Shown: positions 37,714 to 47,220 of the stretch, one piece after another
Layout: each line of letters opens with the position of its first letter
How positions within the stretch are numbered: the stretch's first letter is position 1
Origin: Melioribacteraceae bacterium
Lineage (GTDB): Bacteria; Bacteroidota; Ignavibacteria; Ignavibacteriales; Melioribacteraceae
DNA length: 64,000 nt
NCBI GenBank assembly: GCA_021647785.1
Contig: JAKIUC010000017.1
Location: 1-64,000, forward strand
Direction: 5' to 3'
Position numbers and translations under genes: made by a program
Notes under the pieces: model-generated
What the model was told of the DNA's origin: nothing
Databases searched by the model: none
The model's input: only the letters and a program-made list of their open reading frames with translations

Positions 37714-38826
37714 TCAACTTAATTTAGGATACCACTCTTTTACTTTTTTAATAAAATGCTCAGCAGATTTTTGCCACGAAAATTTTAACGACCAAGATTT
37801 TGCATTGCTTGAAAATTCTTCCATCTTCTCTTTATTATCAAACAACTCAGAGATTCTATCAACCAATTCTATCTCATTTCCAATTTCAACTAAATATCCG
37901 GTTTTGTTGTGTTTAATTGAATCTCTAAGCCCTGGAACATTAGAGCCAACAACAGGAGTACTCATTGCATTTGCCTCAATAACAGTAATTCCCCAACCTT
38001 CTTTCATTGCCATTGTAACAAATACCCAAGCTCTGCCTAGCAATTCTGCTTTTTCATCTTCTGATAAGAAACCTAAAAACTTAACAGTATCTGTTAGCCC
38101 TTTGTCTCTAGCATATTTTTGAAGTTCCTCCGAGTGGTCTCCAGTTCCGCCAATGTGCAATTCAATATTAGGATATTTCTCTTTTAACTTTGGAATTGCA
38201 TCTATCACTAATTCAATTTGTTTATATTTTTTAATTCTTCCAACATAAACGAGAAGTGGAGTTTCAGATTTTTTTACTTCAGTTCTTTCAAATAGCTCTT
38301 GGTCAATTGCATTGTAGAGAAAATCAATTTTGCTTTCTGGCTGTCCCATTTCAATTAGTTCATTTTTAGTACTTGGAGATACAGTAAATATGGGGGTTTT
38401 ACTATAATATTTTGGAATTAATTTTTCGCAACGAGATATATAATATGCCATATATGCTGGTATTTCTTTATACAATGTATTGCCATGTATGTGATGTACA
38501 ATTGCAACAATAGGTTTGTTTATATATTGCGGTGTATTCATCGGAATTTTAGAAATATCATCAACAATTAAATCGTAATTATTTTTACTTAAATGTTTTT
38601 TGTAAAACCATTTAAAAGCATATTTAAAAATAAACTTGCTGCCTACTCTATATATTTTTATTCCATCAATTGTTTCTTCTGGTTTAGCATTAGGGAATGA
38701 ATGTACAACAAGAGTAACCTCGTGTCCCATCTTAACAATTAATTTAAAGATTTCGTGAAAGTGAATCTCTGCACCACCCATTTCCGGGTTTTTTATACAA
38801 CGCCAATTTGCTGCTAATATTTTCAT
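37714..38826 (-). CDS. Glycosyltransferase family 4 protein
   Basis: 370 residues of GT-B fold: N-terminal ANWRCIKNPEMGGAEIHFHE, a central FTVSPSTKNELIEMG, and a C-terminal donor-binding domain with LLVYVGRIKKYKQIELVIDA, GKWG-like AMKEGWGITVIEANA and GSNVPGLRDSI. The Glu in EGWGITVIE is the usual donor-binding residue. No membrane helix. It transfers a sugar in cell-surface glycan or lipid synthesis; donor and acceptor unknown. Its start codon lies inside a 171-bp repeat shared with the gene at 63398. Confidence 0.87.
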   Translation of the reverse strand: MKILAANWRCIKNPEMGGAEIHFHEIFKLIVKMGHEVTLVVHSFPNAKPEETIDGIKIYRVGSKFIFKYAFKWFYKKHLSKNNYDLIVDDISKIPMNTPQYINKPIVAIVHHIHGNTLYKEIPAYMAYYISRCEKLIPKYYSKTPIFTVSPSTKNELIEMGQPESKIDFLYNAIDQELFERTEVKKSETPLLVYVGRIKKYKQIELVIDAIPKLKEKYPNIELHIGGTGDHSEELQKYARDKGLTDTVKFLGFLSEDEKAELLGRAWVFVTMAMKEGWGITVIEANAMSTPVVGSNVPGLRDSIKHNKTGYLVEIGNEIELVDRISELFDNKEKMEEFSSNAKSWSLKFSWQKSAEHFIKKVKEWYPKLS

Positions 38827-38988
38827 GTGTTTACCTGTCCCGCTTATTTTGCGGGATAATTTCCTAAAAAAACTTATGAGACACGAATTACACTAATTTA
38901 CACGAATAATTTAGAACCAAGAGCTTAAAAGCAGGTTGCAAGACCATAACGGCATACTTTTTTTAGCCTTATCTCTGGTTTTATAATC
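38818..38988. repeat. 171-bp leader repeat upstream of the GT4 gene (copy 1, inverted)
   Basis: Reads on the minus strand into the GT4 ATG and the next six bases. It is 169/171 identical by hand alignment to the plus-strand copy at 63236-63406, with equal length. It contains a TCCCGC/GCGGGA hairpin and CAGGTAAACACATG at its end as ribosome site and start. The remaining gap 38989-39183 holds another TCCCGC/GCGGGA hairpin (39000-39017) and no gene. Confidence 0.85.
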
Positions 38989-39183
38989 ATCTACTTGTGT
39001 CCCGCAAAGAGGCGGGATGAATGTTTCATCTGTTATACTAGTGAATATTATTTTTCAAATAATTATTATTTTTGTTCACTAAATTGTTTGTTCAGTATTA
39101 AATTAATTCAACTCAAAATATATGAAAAACCATATTGATTAGGTTTCTTTTTTAGGGGTTGTAAACTTCTCCAAAAGAGTCTT

Positions 39184-39861
39184 GTGGAGAAGAATGAAAA
39201 CATTTGGCAAGGAGAATTTCATAAAATGGTAACGGAAAAGAGAAGCGAACCTTTAGTCACAATAATTTTGCCAACTTATAATCGTGAAAAATATTTAAAA
39301 CGGTCAATAGATTCCGTTCAAAACCAAGCATACAAAAATTGGGAATTATTAATTATTGATGACGGAAGTAGTGATGCAACATTATCACTTGTAAAAAATT
39401 ATCTAAATCAGTTTTCCAACATCCGATATTTCTTTCACGAAAACAGAGGTGCAGCTTATTCAATGAATATTGGAATGCAAAAGAGCAAAGGGGAATTTAT
39501 TACTTTTATTGGAAGTGATGATGAATATATGGAGAACCATTTGAAATTACGGATAGACTATTTTAGGAATAAAACAAATGTTGACTTACTCCTCAGCCCA
39601 GCGAGAATAATTGGTGACAAATATGTTAAGGATAAAAATGACAAAACCAAGAAAATCCATTTGGATGATTGTACACTTGGAGGAACTCTGTTTGGCAAAG
39701 CAGAAGTATTCAAAAAGTTGAATGGGTTTAAGGAATTAAACTATAGTCCAGAATCAGAGTTTATAGAACGAGTAGAAAAAATTTACAGAATAGAAAAATT
39801 TAACTCGCGAACATATATTTATTACCGAGATACTCCTGATGCAATTTGTAATAATATTTGA
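39184..39861 (+). CDS. Glycosyltransferase family 2, short GT-A protein
   Basis: 225 residues from GTG 39184. The ATG at 39226 has AAGGAG 11 bases upstream and is a good alternative. Single GT-A domain: VTIILPTYNREKYLKRSIDS, LLIIDDGSSDATLSL, and TFIGSDDEYMENHL with the DxD-type site. No membrane anchor. It lacks an obvious C-terminal extension, unlike many surface-polysaccharide transferases. A lone gene between repeat-rich gaps. Confidence 0.82.
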   Translation: MEKNENIWQGEFHKMVTEKRSEPLVTIILPTYNREKYLKRSIDSVQNQAYKNWELLIIDDGSSDATLSLVKNYLNQFSNIRYFFHENRGAAYSMNIGMQKSKGEFITFIGSDDEYMENHLKLRIDYFRNKTNVDLLLSPARIIGDKYVKDKNDKTKKIHLDDCTLGGTLFGKAEVFKKLNGFKELNYSPESEFIERVEKIYRIEKFNSRTYIYYRDTPDAICNNI

Positions 39862-39886
39862 TAAAAGAGAAAAACTGGAAATTAAT

Positions 39887-39914
39887 AGCCGTAGAGACGT
39901 AGCTCGCTACGGCT
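39887..39914. repeat. Palindromic repeat of the GTAGAGACGTAGC family
   Basis: AGCCGTAG at 39887-39894 pairs with CTACGGCT at 39907-39914. The core GTAGAGACGTAGCTCGCTACG is also the centre of the repeat at 44567-44604. It lies between convergent genes and may act as a transcription end. Confidence 0.55.
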
Positions 39915-39920
39915 TTCAAA

Positions 39921-41012
39921 TTAAAACGCCTCTTCTAACGAAAAATAAATACCACTCGTATTCTTTCCAAAGCCAAGGTCCATCCGCACATTTAATCTTT
40001 CTTTTTCATCAAACACATATCGTAACCCTACTCCATAAGAGTATTTGAATTGCGATAAATTAAACTGGCTAATTCTTTTGGCAACATCGCCCATCCCAAA
40101 AAATGCTACAGCACCAATACGATTCCAAATTATTTTTCTGTATTCTATCTGCCAAGTTAAATATAATTCATCCCTATATCTGCCCAAAAAATATCCTCTC
40201 ATTCTTTTAAAACCACCGAGAGCGGGCAACTTAAAAAATGGCACATCTCCTGAAGTAGATTCAAAGTAAACTTGTCCGGCAACAATATTCGACTTTCCCA
40301 AATTGTAATATTTTCTAAAATCGAATACTAATCTATTGTAGGTAAAATCACTTCCAAAGCTTCTCTCCATAAAAATCATACGTACCTTATAATATCCATT
40401 CTTAGTTGGGTAGAAAACATTATCTCTTTGATCAACTATTAGTAACAAACCAAAGCCGGAAGTATTGCCACCATTGGAACCAACTACTTCATTATTAATC
40501 AACTCAGTATTTTCAAGTTTATCTATTATGGTATTAATTGTATATTCATAAACAAATCCAATATGCAGTTTCTTAATTAAACTTGTTTCATAACCCAACT
40601 CTGTGTAAAATCTAAAAAGACCAATTTCGTAATCAGGATTATCAATTTTCGGAGTATTGTTTCCAATACCATAAAATTTTAAAAGCTCTTTACTATATAT
40701 AAATTTTGATTCACTAATTACTTTTGCAGTTCCTCCAAAATAGAGTGTGGGTTCAATAGCAAAATAATATTGATTATTTGTAGTGTAATAGCTTGAGAGT
40801 TGAACTTTGGAGGGCTGCAAATCTTTTTCAATACCTAATCTTGAGTATAACATTCCACCAGCACCAAAAGCAAAATGGGTTTCCGGAGTATAAAAAATCA
40901 TAGGATAGTATGCATAATCAATCTTCCCAACTTTGCTGGAATCTAAATTTTCTTGGGCAAACAATTGGGATACTGCAAAAAATAGTCCAAGTATAATAGT
41001 GTTTTTTTTCAA
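39921..41012 (-). CDS. Outer-membrane barrel protein of the BamA/surface-antigen type
   Basis: 363 residues, signal peptide ending LFAQ, then a 16-strand-type barrel as in Bac_surface_Ag: DYAYYPMIFYTPETHFAFG, LLLIVDQRDNVFYPTKNGYY, GFKRMRGYFLGRYRD (the RGY/F lid motif), and a C-terminal FGKNTSGIYFSLEEAF ending in phenylalanine. No POTRA domains precede the barrel, so it is not BamA itself. The function is probably surface-exposed transport or structural. Confidence 0.8.
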   Translation of the reverse strand: MKKNTIILGLFFAVSQLFAQENLDSSKVGKIDYAYYPMIFYTPETHFAFGAGGMLYSRLGIEKDLQPSKVQLSSYYTTNNQYYFAIEPTLYFGGTAKVISESKFIYSKELLKFYGIGNNTPKIDNPDYEIGLFRFYTELGYETSLIKKLHIGFVYEYTINTIIDKLENTELINNEVVGSNGGNTSGFGLLLIVDQRDNVFYPTKNGYYKVRMIFMERSFGSDFTYNRLVFDFRKYYNLGKSNIVAGQVYFESTSGDVPFFKLPALGGFKRMRGYFLGRYRDELYLTWQIEYRKIIWNRIGAVAFFGMGDVAKRISQFNLSQFKYSYGVGLRYVFDEKERLNVRMDLGFGKNTSGIYFSLEEAF

Positions 41013-41065
41013 TGGAAGTTCTACTTAAAGTAATAAACCAAAAATAAAGAAATATCTTGCTAAAA

Positions 41066-41473
41066 CTAAAGCGAATAATTATCAATAATTTCTTGCGGAA
41101 TTCTTGTGGGTCTTAAGTTGCTAATATTTAGCAAAGTAAAATTGCCATAACCATCTGCAATTAGTTTTTGGGTGATTTTATTATATATCCAAAAATTCAC
41201 TTTTACTTGTGCACCATTAAATGAATCGAGCTGAGTCTTTACAACAGCAACATCACCCAATAATAACGCTCTCTTATAATTAATGCTCATCTTAGAGGCA
41301 ACCCAATTAAAACCCATTTCTATGAACTTTTCCATTGAAAGGTTGTAACATCTTCCCATTTGGTCGTATCGTGCAGCAAGAAAATAATCGAGATATTTTG
41401 AAAAATGAACATGGTTATTCATATCAATATCATCGGGTCTAACAATAATTTCAGTTGAAAAAACAGAATGCAT
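41066..41473 (-). CDS. Acyl-CoA thioesterase (hotdog fold)
   Basis: 135 residues with the 4-hydroxybenzoyl-CoA-thioesterase-type motif IIVRPDDIDMNNHVHFSKYLDY, in which the Asp of DIDMNNHV is the usual catalytic residue, then KMSINYKRALLLGD and TKLIADGYGNFTLL. It hydrolyses acyl-CoA esters; chain preference unknown. It starts 12 bp after the HDOD gene on the same strand and may be cotranscribed with it. Confidence 0.85.
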   Translation of the reverse strand: MHSVFSTEIIVRPDDIDMNNHVHFSKYLDYFLAARYDQMGRCYNLSMEKFIEMGFNWVASKMSINYKRALLLGDVAVVKTQLDSFNGAQVKVNFWIYNKITQKLIADGYGNFTLLNISNLRPTRIPQEIIDNYSL

Positions 41474-41485
41474 ATTTCCTCCAAA

Positions 41486-42358
41486 TTACAATTTCATTCC
41501 ATCGGCAGTATCTTGAAAAATTTCAAAATACTCCTCTACAAATTCATCCATTTCTTGTTTATCAGAAAAATTAAGAGATGATATTACTGATTCGTCTAAC
41601 TCAATTCCTGCATCCCAAACAAAATTTCCGATATCAAATAGTTTTGTCATCAAATCGGCTAAATGAACAATATTTAGTGTAACATTCTCTTTATCCAAAT
41701 CTGAAGGTTTGTGATGATATTTAAGAACTTCCGCTAAGTTGTTAGGTAAATTCCACTTAGTTATCAAAAAATGTCCAATATCCTCGTGGGTTACGCCTAA
41801 AATTGCCATTTCAGCTTTATAATAGGAAACACTTTTATTTTTAACTATCTCAATTATTCTTTCAAATTGCTCTGGAAAATATCTTGCAGTTAGTTGAATT
41901 CCAATATCATGCAACATGCCAGCAACAAAAGCATCACCAGCAATTTCATGAAAGCCGAGCCGCTTTGCAATATCTTTTGATGCAGTTCCTACTAACATTG
42001 AGTGTGTCCAAAACTCCATATAATCAAAATTTTCCACATTATCCCCTTTCACAACACTAGCGAGTGAAAGTGCGGTAACAATATTTGAAATTTCTCCTAT
42101 GCCAAGGAGCATAATGCCAAATTCTAACGATGAAACATTTCGCGGTAATCCGTATAGTGGTGAGTTTGCAACAGCAAGTATTTTTGTTGTTAATCCTTGG
42201 TCCTTTCCTACTATCTCTGTTAAACGAGCTATATCGCCACTATGAGTTCGCAGCATTTCATTAACTTCTAAAACCACTTTCGGAATTGTTGGCAAATTCT
42301 TAATATTACTAAATTCATCAAGTGTTTTTTTACCTAATTCGCTAAGTTCCTGAGCCAT
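41486..42358 (-). CDS. HDOD-domain signalling protein
   Basis: 290 residues of HDOD fold: LPTIPKVVLEVNEMLR at the start, IVGKDQGLTTKILAVANSPLY, and GDAFVAGMLHDIGIQLTARY with HD pair. It is probably a regulatory rather than a phosphodiesterase protein. HDOD proteins work in two-component and cyclic-dinucleotide-linked pathways. The gene is divergent from the hybrid kinase at 42492, sharing its regulatory region, which suggests a connection. Confidence 0.85.
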   Translation of the reverse strand: MAQELSELGKKTLDEFSNIKNLPTIPKVVLEVNEMLRTHSGDIARLTEIVGKDQGLTTKILAVANSPLYGLPRNVSSLEFGIMLLGIGEISNIVTALSLASVVKGDNVENFDYMEFWTHSMLVGTASKDIAKRLGFHEIAGDAFVAGMLHDIGIQLTARYFPEQFERIIEIVKNKSVSYYKAEMAILGVTHEDIGHFLITKWNLPNNLAEVLKYHHKPSDLDKENVTLNIVHLADLMTKLFDIGNFVWDAGIELDESVISSLNFSDKQEMDEFVEEYFEIFQDTADGMKL

Positions 42359-42491
42359 TATAAACCTTCTTTATTTGATATATATATATATACTAAGTAC
42401 TATTTAATCAAAAATCACTAAATATTCTCAAATCATTTTCGAAAATAATTAAGAGAAATTAAATTTTAATTTAAACTTAACTAATGTTCGT

Positions 42492-44117
42492 ATGAAAACT
42501 ACTGAAGAAGAACGAAAAAAAATATTTATTGTGGACGATGAAGAAGTAAATTTAAAATACTTTAAAAGAGTTCTATCAAAAAAATATGAAGTAATTTTAG
42601 AAAATGATTCGAGGGATTGTTTATCAAAAATTAAAGATGTTAAACCAGATATTATTTTACTTGATGTAAACATGCCAGAAATAAATGGGTTTGAACTCTG
42701 CAAACTGATAATGAATGATAAAGAGATAAAAAACATTCCTGTAATTTTTGTTTCTTCTTTAAGAACTCCGGAACACGTTAAGCAAGGACTTGAAATAGGG
42801 GCAGTAGATTTTATTGCAAGACCAATTAACGAAGTTGAAACTTTTGCTCGTATTAAAACACATCTAACTATAGGTCAACTTCAAAAAGAGCTAACTCTTG
42901 CCAACAGCAAATTAAATGTTTCATTATCAAAAAAAACCGATGAACTTGAAGATGAAAAAACAGACAAACAAAAAATTAGCAATGCATTAGTGGAGAGTGA
43001 AAATCGTTTTCAGCAGATTTTTAAAAGTGCCCCCGAAGCAATAATTATTGTTAATGTCGATTCGGGAGAAATTATTGATGTTAATTCTGCTGGTTGTGAA
43101 CTTTTTGGATATACATACGAGGAATTGATTGGACTAAATCCCTCAGAATTTTTAATACCATCCAAAGAGACAATCAAGAAAAACTATTTCAAAATTAAAG
43201 AGAATAATACAAGTAGTACAAATATCAGAATGTCATTAAATACTTTAATAAGAAAAGATGGTGAAATAATTTCTGTACAAAACTCCAGCAAAACAATTTT
43301 AATAGAGGGAGAACTTTATATATTTTCATCAATATATGATTTGAGAGCACGTCACGAAGTTGAGATGGAACTTCAGCAAGCTAAAGAGAAAGCAGAGGAG
43401 CTAAGTAGAATTAAAGGATTTTTTCTTGAAAATATGAGTCATGAACTTAGGACACCATTAGTAGGAATACTTGGATTTTCGGGTCTGTTAGAGGAAGAAT
43501 TAGAGGATGAAAGCCTAAAGGAAATGGCAGTGGCAATTACAACAAGCGGCAAACGATTACTAAATACTTTAAAAGTACTACTCGAGTATTCCGTTCTTGA
43601 AGGTCAAGAAAATAAGCATAATTGGAAGGCTGTAAACTTAAACGAAATTGTAGCTGATGTTGTTGAATCATATAGTGCCTCGTACAAAGATCGTGGATTG
43701 GACGTTATAATTAAGTGTGAAGAGGATGAAATATTTATTACTGCTGACGAGTATTTTATGACTGAAGTGATAGCACAGTTATTAAATAATGCAATTACAT
43801 ATACTCATTTTGGAAGCATAACAATAACACTTGAAACCGAAAAAACTGAAAATCGTAAGTTTGTAATTATATCTATTAAAGATACTGGTATTGGCATTAG
43901 TGAAGAGAAATTGAGTTCAATTTTTGATGATTTTCGTCAAGCAAGCGAGGGCTACTCTCGCCAATATGAAGGATTAGGTCTGGGGCTTACACTTGTTAAA
44001 AACATTACTGATTTACACAACGGAGAAATTACTGTACAGAGTAAAGAAAACGAAGGCTCTCTTTTTAAATTAAAATTAGAATTAGAAAAAGAAAGCCTAA
44101 TAAAAGAAGTTAGTTAA
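42492..44117 (+). CDS. Receiver-PAS-histidine kinase hybrid
   Basis: 541 residues: N-terminal receiver domain (about 8-125, acceptor Asp in IILLDVNMPEINGF), a coiled coil, a PAS domain (about 170-290), HisKA with LENMSHELRTPLVGILG (phospho-acceptor His), and an ATPase domain with the N box LLNNAITYTHFGS, IKDTGIGISEEK and YEGLGLGLTLVK. No membrane helix, so it takes input through the receiver domain, the PAS domain, or both. Complete motif set. No adjacent response regulator beyond HDOD. Confidence 0.9.
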   Translation: MKTTEEERKKIFIVDDEEVNLKYFKRVLSKKYEVILENDSRDCLSKIKDVKPDIILLDVNMPEINGFELCKLIMNDKEIKNIPVIFVSSLRTPEHVKQGLEIGAVDFIARPINEVETFARIKTHLTIGQLQKELTLANSKLNVSLSKKTDELEDEKTDKQKISNALVESENRFQQIFKSAPEAIIIVNVDSGEIIDVNSAGCELFGYTYEELIGLNPSEFLIPSKETIKKNYFKIKENNTSSTNIRMSLNTLIRKDGEIISVQNSSKTILIEGELYIFSSIYDLRARHEVEMELQQAKEKAEELSRIKGFFLENMSHELRTPLVGILGFSGLLEEELEDESLKEMAVAITTSGKRLLNTLKVLLEYSVLEGQENKHNWKAVNLNEIVADVVESYSASYKDRGLDVIIKCEEDEIFITADEYFMTEVIAQLLNNAITYTHFGSITITLETEKTENRKFVIISIKDTGIGISEEKLSSIFDDFRQASEGYSRQYEGLGLGLTLVKNITDLHNGEITVQSKENEGSLFKLKLELEKESLIKEVS

Positions 44118-44119
44118 TT

Positions 44120-44518
44120 TTAATAATTGCCAGCTCCGGAAATAATAGCACCAAAAAAGAAAATAATACCTACTACGTAGAGAACAGTTATAACTATTCC
44201 AACAATAATAATAATTTTTTGAATTCTAAAAAACTTACCCTGAAGTTCAAATCCGCGACGTAGAAAACTTGAATCATTTGTATCACGGAATGAATTTAGC
44301 TCATCTGCAGATTCTCGTAAACGTAAACCGGAAATTAGGAGGGGAATTCCAATTATAGCCCCAATAATTGAGAGACAGGCAAGACCGCCATAAACAATAT
44401 AAAACATCCCAAGAAACCTCATATCTGAAGTCATTCTCGAAAACATTACACCAAACACACCCATTGGTTTTGGCTGTTCCATTTCTTCTTCAAGTTTAAT
44501 TTCGTTAAAGTCTTCCAT
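44120..44518 (-). CDS. Small membrane protein (DUF5362-like)
   Basis: 132 residues with an acidic N-terminus, a hydrophobic stretch near 40-65, the segment GLRLRESADELNSFRDTND (quoted within 20), and a final helix (about 98-125). It resembles the DUF5362 group by that helix-RLRESADEL segment, from memory and not certain. Likely a two-helix inner-membrane protein of unknown function. It lies between two kinase genes. Confidence 0.6.
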   Translation of the reverse strand: MEDFNEIKLEEEMEQPKPMGVFGVMFSRMTSDMRFLGMFYIVYGGLACLSIIGAIIGIPLLISGLRLRESADELNSFRDTNDSSFLRRGFELQGKFFRIQKIIIIVGIVITVLYVVGIIFFFGAIISGAGNY

Positions 44519-44566
44519 TTGTTCTCCTTTTATTTATTGAAAAATACTACACAAGTGGAACAAAAC

Positions 44567-44604
44567 AAACTGTAGAGACGTAGCTCGCTACGTCTCTACA
44601 GTTT
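44567..44604. repeat. 38-bp perfect palindrome between two minus-strand genes
   Basis: AAACTGTAGAGACGTAGC pairs with its exact complement across a TC centre. It lies 3 bp beyond the stop of the hybrid kinase gene and could act as a terminator. It shares the GTAGAGACGTAGC core with the repeat at 39887. Confidence 0.65.
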
Positions 44605-44607
44605 AGG

Positions 44608-46446
44608 TTAAATTTCAACTGCTTTCAACAACCAATGGTCAATGGTCATTTTCATAAAATTAATATTAATTGGTTTAGCAATATAATCATCCATTCCGGA
44701 AGCTAAACATTTTTCTCTATCCTTCATACTTGAATGTGCAGTAACAGCAATAATAGGAATTTTTCCTGTTGGGGGGTCTAAGGCTCTAATTCTTTTTGTG
44801 CTTTCCAATCCATTCATCTCAGCCATTTCTACATCCATTAAAACAAGGTTAAAGCTATCTGTTTTCACTGCTTCAATTGCATCAAATCCGTTTGAAACTG
44901 CTTCAACATTATACCCGCTCTCTTTTAATAACCGAAGTTCAACTTTCTGACTAATTGGATTATCTTCTACTAATAAAATACGTTTAATATCTGTGCGTGG
45001 TTCTTCAATAAAATCGGAGGAATTCACTTCTTCAATAACTCTACTCTTTGCTCCTCCATTTTGGGGAGGTTTATTTAATACAATATCTTTAACAACTCTT
45101 TCTTCTTTTATAATTTCTTTCGCTACAACTTCATTTTTATCGATTTCTTCTTTTTCTGTTTTTTCACTTTTACTTTCAATCTTCTCACTTTTTACATCCT
45201 CATTAGAACTACTTTTATTCACATCCTCTTTTACATCAGGACGTAGAAAATTCTTTGTAGTTTTAAATAGGGTTGTAAACTCAACAATAGTCCCTTTCCC
45301 TTCTTTGCTTTTAATAATAATCTCACCATCCATTAGTTTTACTATCTCTTTGCAAATCATAAGTCCAAGACCACTGCCATCTTTTTTATTCCATTTTTTT
45401 GTTTTTACTTGGGTGTAGGGTTTAAACAGAAGTGACAGTTGTTCTTTAGGAATTCCACTTCCAGTATCTTTTACTATCGTTCTTATTGAACAACTCGATT
45501 CTCTAACCTTTTCAATCTCAACAATAATATCGATGTTTCCTTCATCAGTATATTTAACAGAGTTACTCAGAATATTTATTAACACTTGTCGGTACCGAAG
45601 TGGATCACCTATCAACTCGTTATTTATATCATCCGATATTTTAGTTGAAACTTCTATATTGCTACTGCCTCCAGCAGGTAATGCAATTGCTTTAGCTTTT
45701 TCAATCTCTTTTGATAGGCTAAACTCAATTTCATCTAACTCCACTTTCCCAGCTTCAATTCTGGAAATATCTAAAATATTATTAATTATTTCTAAAAGTG
45801 AATCCGCAGAAATGCGTGCGTTGTGAGCAAAGTCTTGAAGCTCCTCTTCCGACTCGAATAGCTTCTGTTCAATTAAAGTTAAGAAACCAACAATCGAATT
45901 TATAGGAGTTTTAATCTCGTGAGTCATGTTCGCTAAATACTGACTCTTAACATTTTTTGTATAATTAGCTTTGTTTACTTGTGATGCTGCGGTTCTTTCT
46001 TTTTCCCTAAGCTCTTCAAGCTCACGCTCTAAGTCTTTGTTGTTATCTACAACAATTCTTTTGGCAATAATTCCCTCAAAATAACTGGAGTTGCTATCTT
46101 CATCAACAATTCTTACATCTATATTAATTGAAATTATTTCTTCCGATTTTGAAAGTAATTTAATTTCAAAATCTTCCAATCTTTTTTTTCTCTTTAATTG
46201 ATTAAGAAAGTTTTCCCAATTTTCAGTATTGGAAAATAAATCTTCTTTAAAATTTAACTTCAACAAATCGGACTTACTGAAATATGATAAGAGTTTTGCA
46301 AATGCCTGATTTACGTAGAGAAACTCTCCGTTCAATTTAGCTCGAAAAAAAGGTGATGAGGAATAATCGATAAAAGATTTAAACTGTGTTAAATTATTTT
46401 TATCAAATTTCTCATCTGATTTCTTATTTTTAAAAAAACTCTTCAT
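44608..46446 (-). CDS. PAS-histidine kinase-receiver hybrid
   Basis: 612 residues: PAS domain (about 30-135), coiled coil, HisKA with LANMTHEIKTPINSIVGF, ATPase domain with VKDTGSGIPKEQL and GSGLGLMICKEIV, an unusual low-complexity acidic/lysine-rich linker (about 385-465, many EKIESKSEKTEKEE-type residues), and a C-terminal receiver with ILLVEDNPISQ and the acceptor Asp in LVLMDVEMAEMNG. No membrane helix. A phosphorelay hybrid of BarA/RcsC-like domain order but cytoplasmic. Confidence 0.9.
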   Translation of the reverse strand: MKSFFKNKKSDEKFDKNNLTQFKSFIDYSSSPFFRAKLNGEFLYVNQAFAKLLSYFSKSDLLKLNFKEDLFSNTENWENFLNQLKRKKRLEDFEIKLLSKSEEIISINIDVRIVDEDSNSSYFEGIIAKRIVVDNNKDLERELEELREKERTAASQVNKANYTKNVKSQYLANMTHEIKTPINSIVGFLTLIEQKLFESEEELQDFAHNARISADSLLEIINNILDISRIEAGKVELDEIEFSLSKEIEKAKAIALPAGGSSNIEVSTKISDDINNELIGDPLRYRQVLINILSNSVKYTDEGNIDIIVEIEKVRESSCSIRTIVKDTGSGIPKEQLSLLFKPYTQVKTKKWNKKDGSGLGLMICKEIVKLMDGEIIIKSKEGKGTIVEFTTLFKTTKNFLRPDVKEDVNKSSSNEDVKSEKIESKSEKTEKEEIDKNEVVAKEIIKEERVVKDIVLNKPPQNGGAKSRVIEEVNSSDFIEEPRTDIKRILLVEDNPISQKVELRLLKESGYNVEAVSNGFDAIEAVKTDSFNLVLMDVEMAEMNGLESTKRIRALDPPTGKIPIIAVTAHSSMKDREKCLASGMDDYIAKPININFMKMTIDHWLLKAVEI

Positions 46447-46648
46447 TACATTCCAAAATTACAAAAATAGCTACTAATAGATATATTTAAATAGTAAAAT
46501 TATTAACTTTATTTTATTATTCAATTTTAGTAAAGTTAAAACAGAATATATTTTCATTATATTCTTTCAGAAATATTATCTAATATATAGTGTTCTTGTT
46601 TATTAAAATATTATCGAAATAATTTATCAAAATATTAAACAATAATAA

Positions 46649-47209
46649 ATGACAGATTTAATTTATAACATAGATTTATACATTTTCAAATTCTTGAATC
46701 AAACTATTTCTAACCCATTGTTTGATAAGTTTTTCCCATTTATTACCAATCCAAAAAACTGGTTTATTGCATTTATCATACTTTGGCTTATTTTAATTTT
46801 TAAAGGTGGCAGAATTGGGAAAATATCTGCAATTGGTATTATAATATTAATAGCAATATCCGATCAAGTTAGTAGTAATTTGTTAAAACCATTCTTTGAA
46901 AGAGTGCGTCCGTGCAATGTTGTTGAAAACGTAAACCTACTTGTTAATTGTACTAAATCATATTCTATGCCATCTTCTCATGCAGTTAATAATTTTGCCG
47001 CGGCTCTTTTTTTTAGTAGGTTGTTTCCAAAATTAAAAATTACTCTATTTATTGTTGCTACATTGGTTGCTCTATCAAGACCAATTGTTGGGGTTCACTA
47101 TTTCTCTGATATTTTTGTAGGAGCATTAGTTGGTTCACTATTTGGATACCTAATGTCTGTAGCAGCTTTAAGAGTTGATAAATATATTGAAAATAGATTC
47201 ACTAATTAA
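46649..47209 (+). CDS. PAP2-family membrane phosphatase
   Basis: 186 residues, about five hydrophobic helices. The three motifs of the family are present: KPFFERVRP (KxxxxxxRP), YSMPSSHAVN (PSxH) and SRPIVGVHYFSDIF (SRxxxxxHxxxD). It dephosphorylates lipid phosphates such as undecaprenyl or phosphatidyl compounds. It is 11 bp upstream of the AMP nucleosidase gene on the same strand. Confidence 0.88.
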   Translation: MTDLIYNIDLYIFKFLNQTISNPLFDKFFPFITNPKNWFIAFIILWLILIFKGGRIGKISAIGIIILIAISDQVSSNLLKPFFERVRPCNVVENVNLLVNCTKSYSMPSSHAVNNFAAALFFSRLFPKLKITLFIVATLVALSRPIVGVHYFSDIFVGALVGSLFGYLMSVAALRVDKYIENRFTN

Positions 47210-47220
47210 ACTGATAAACT

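Noticed and set aside
44993-45418. 141-codon plus-strand frame inside the hybrid kinase gene
   Set aside because: It is a complement of the acidic, low-complexity linker; serine/phenylalanine-rich and without start-site support.
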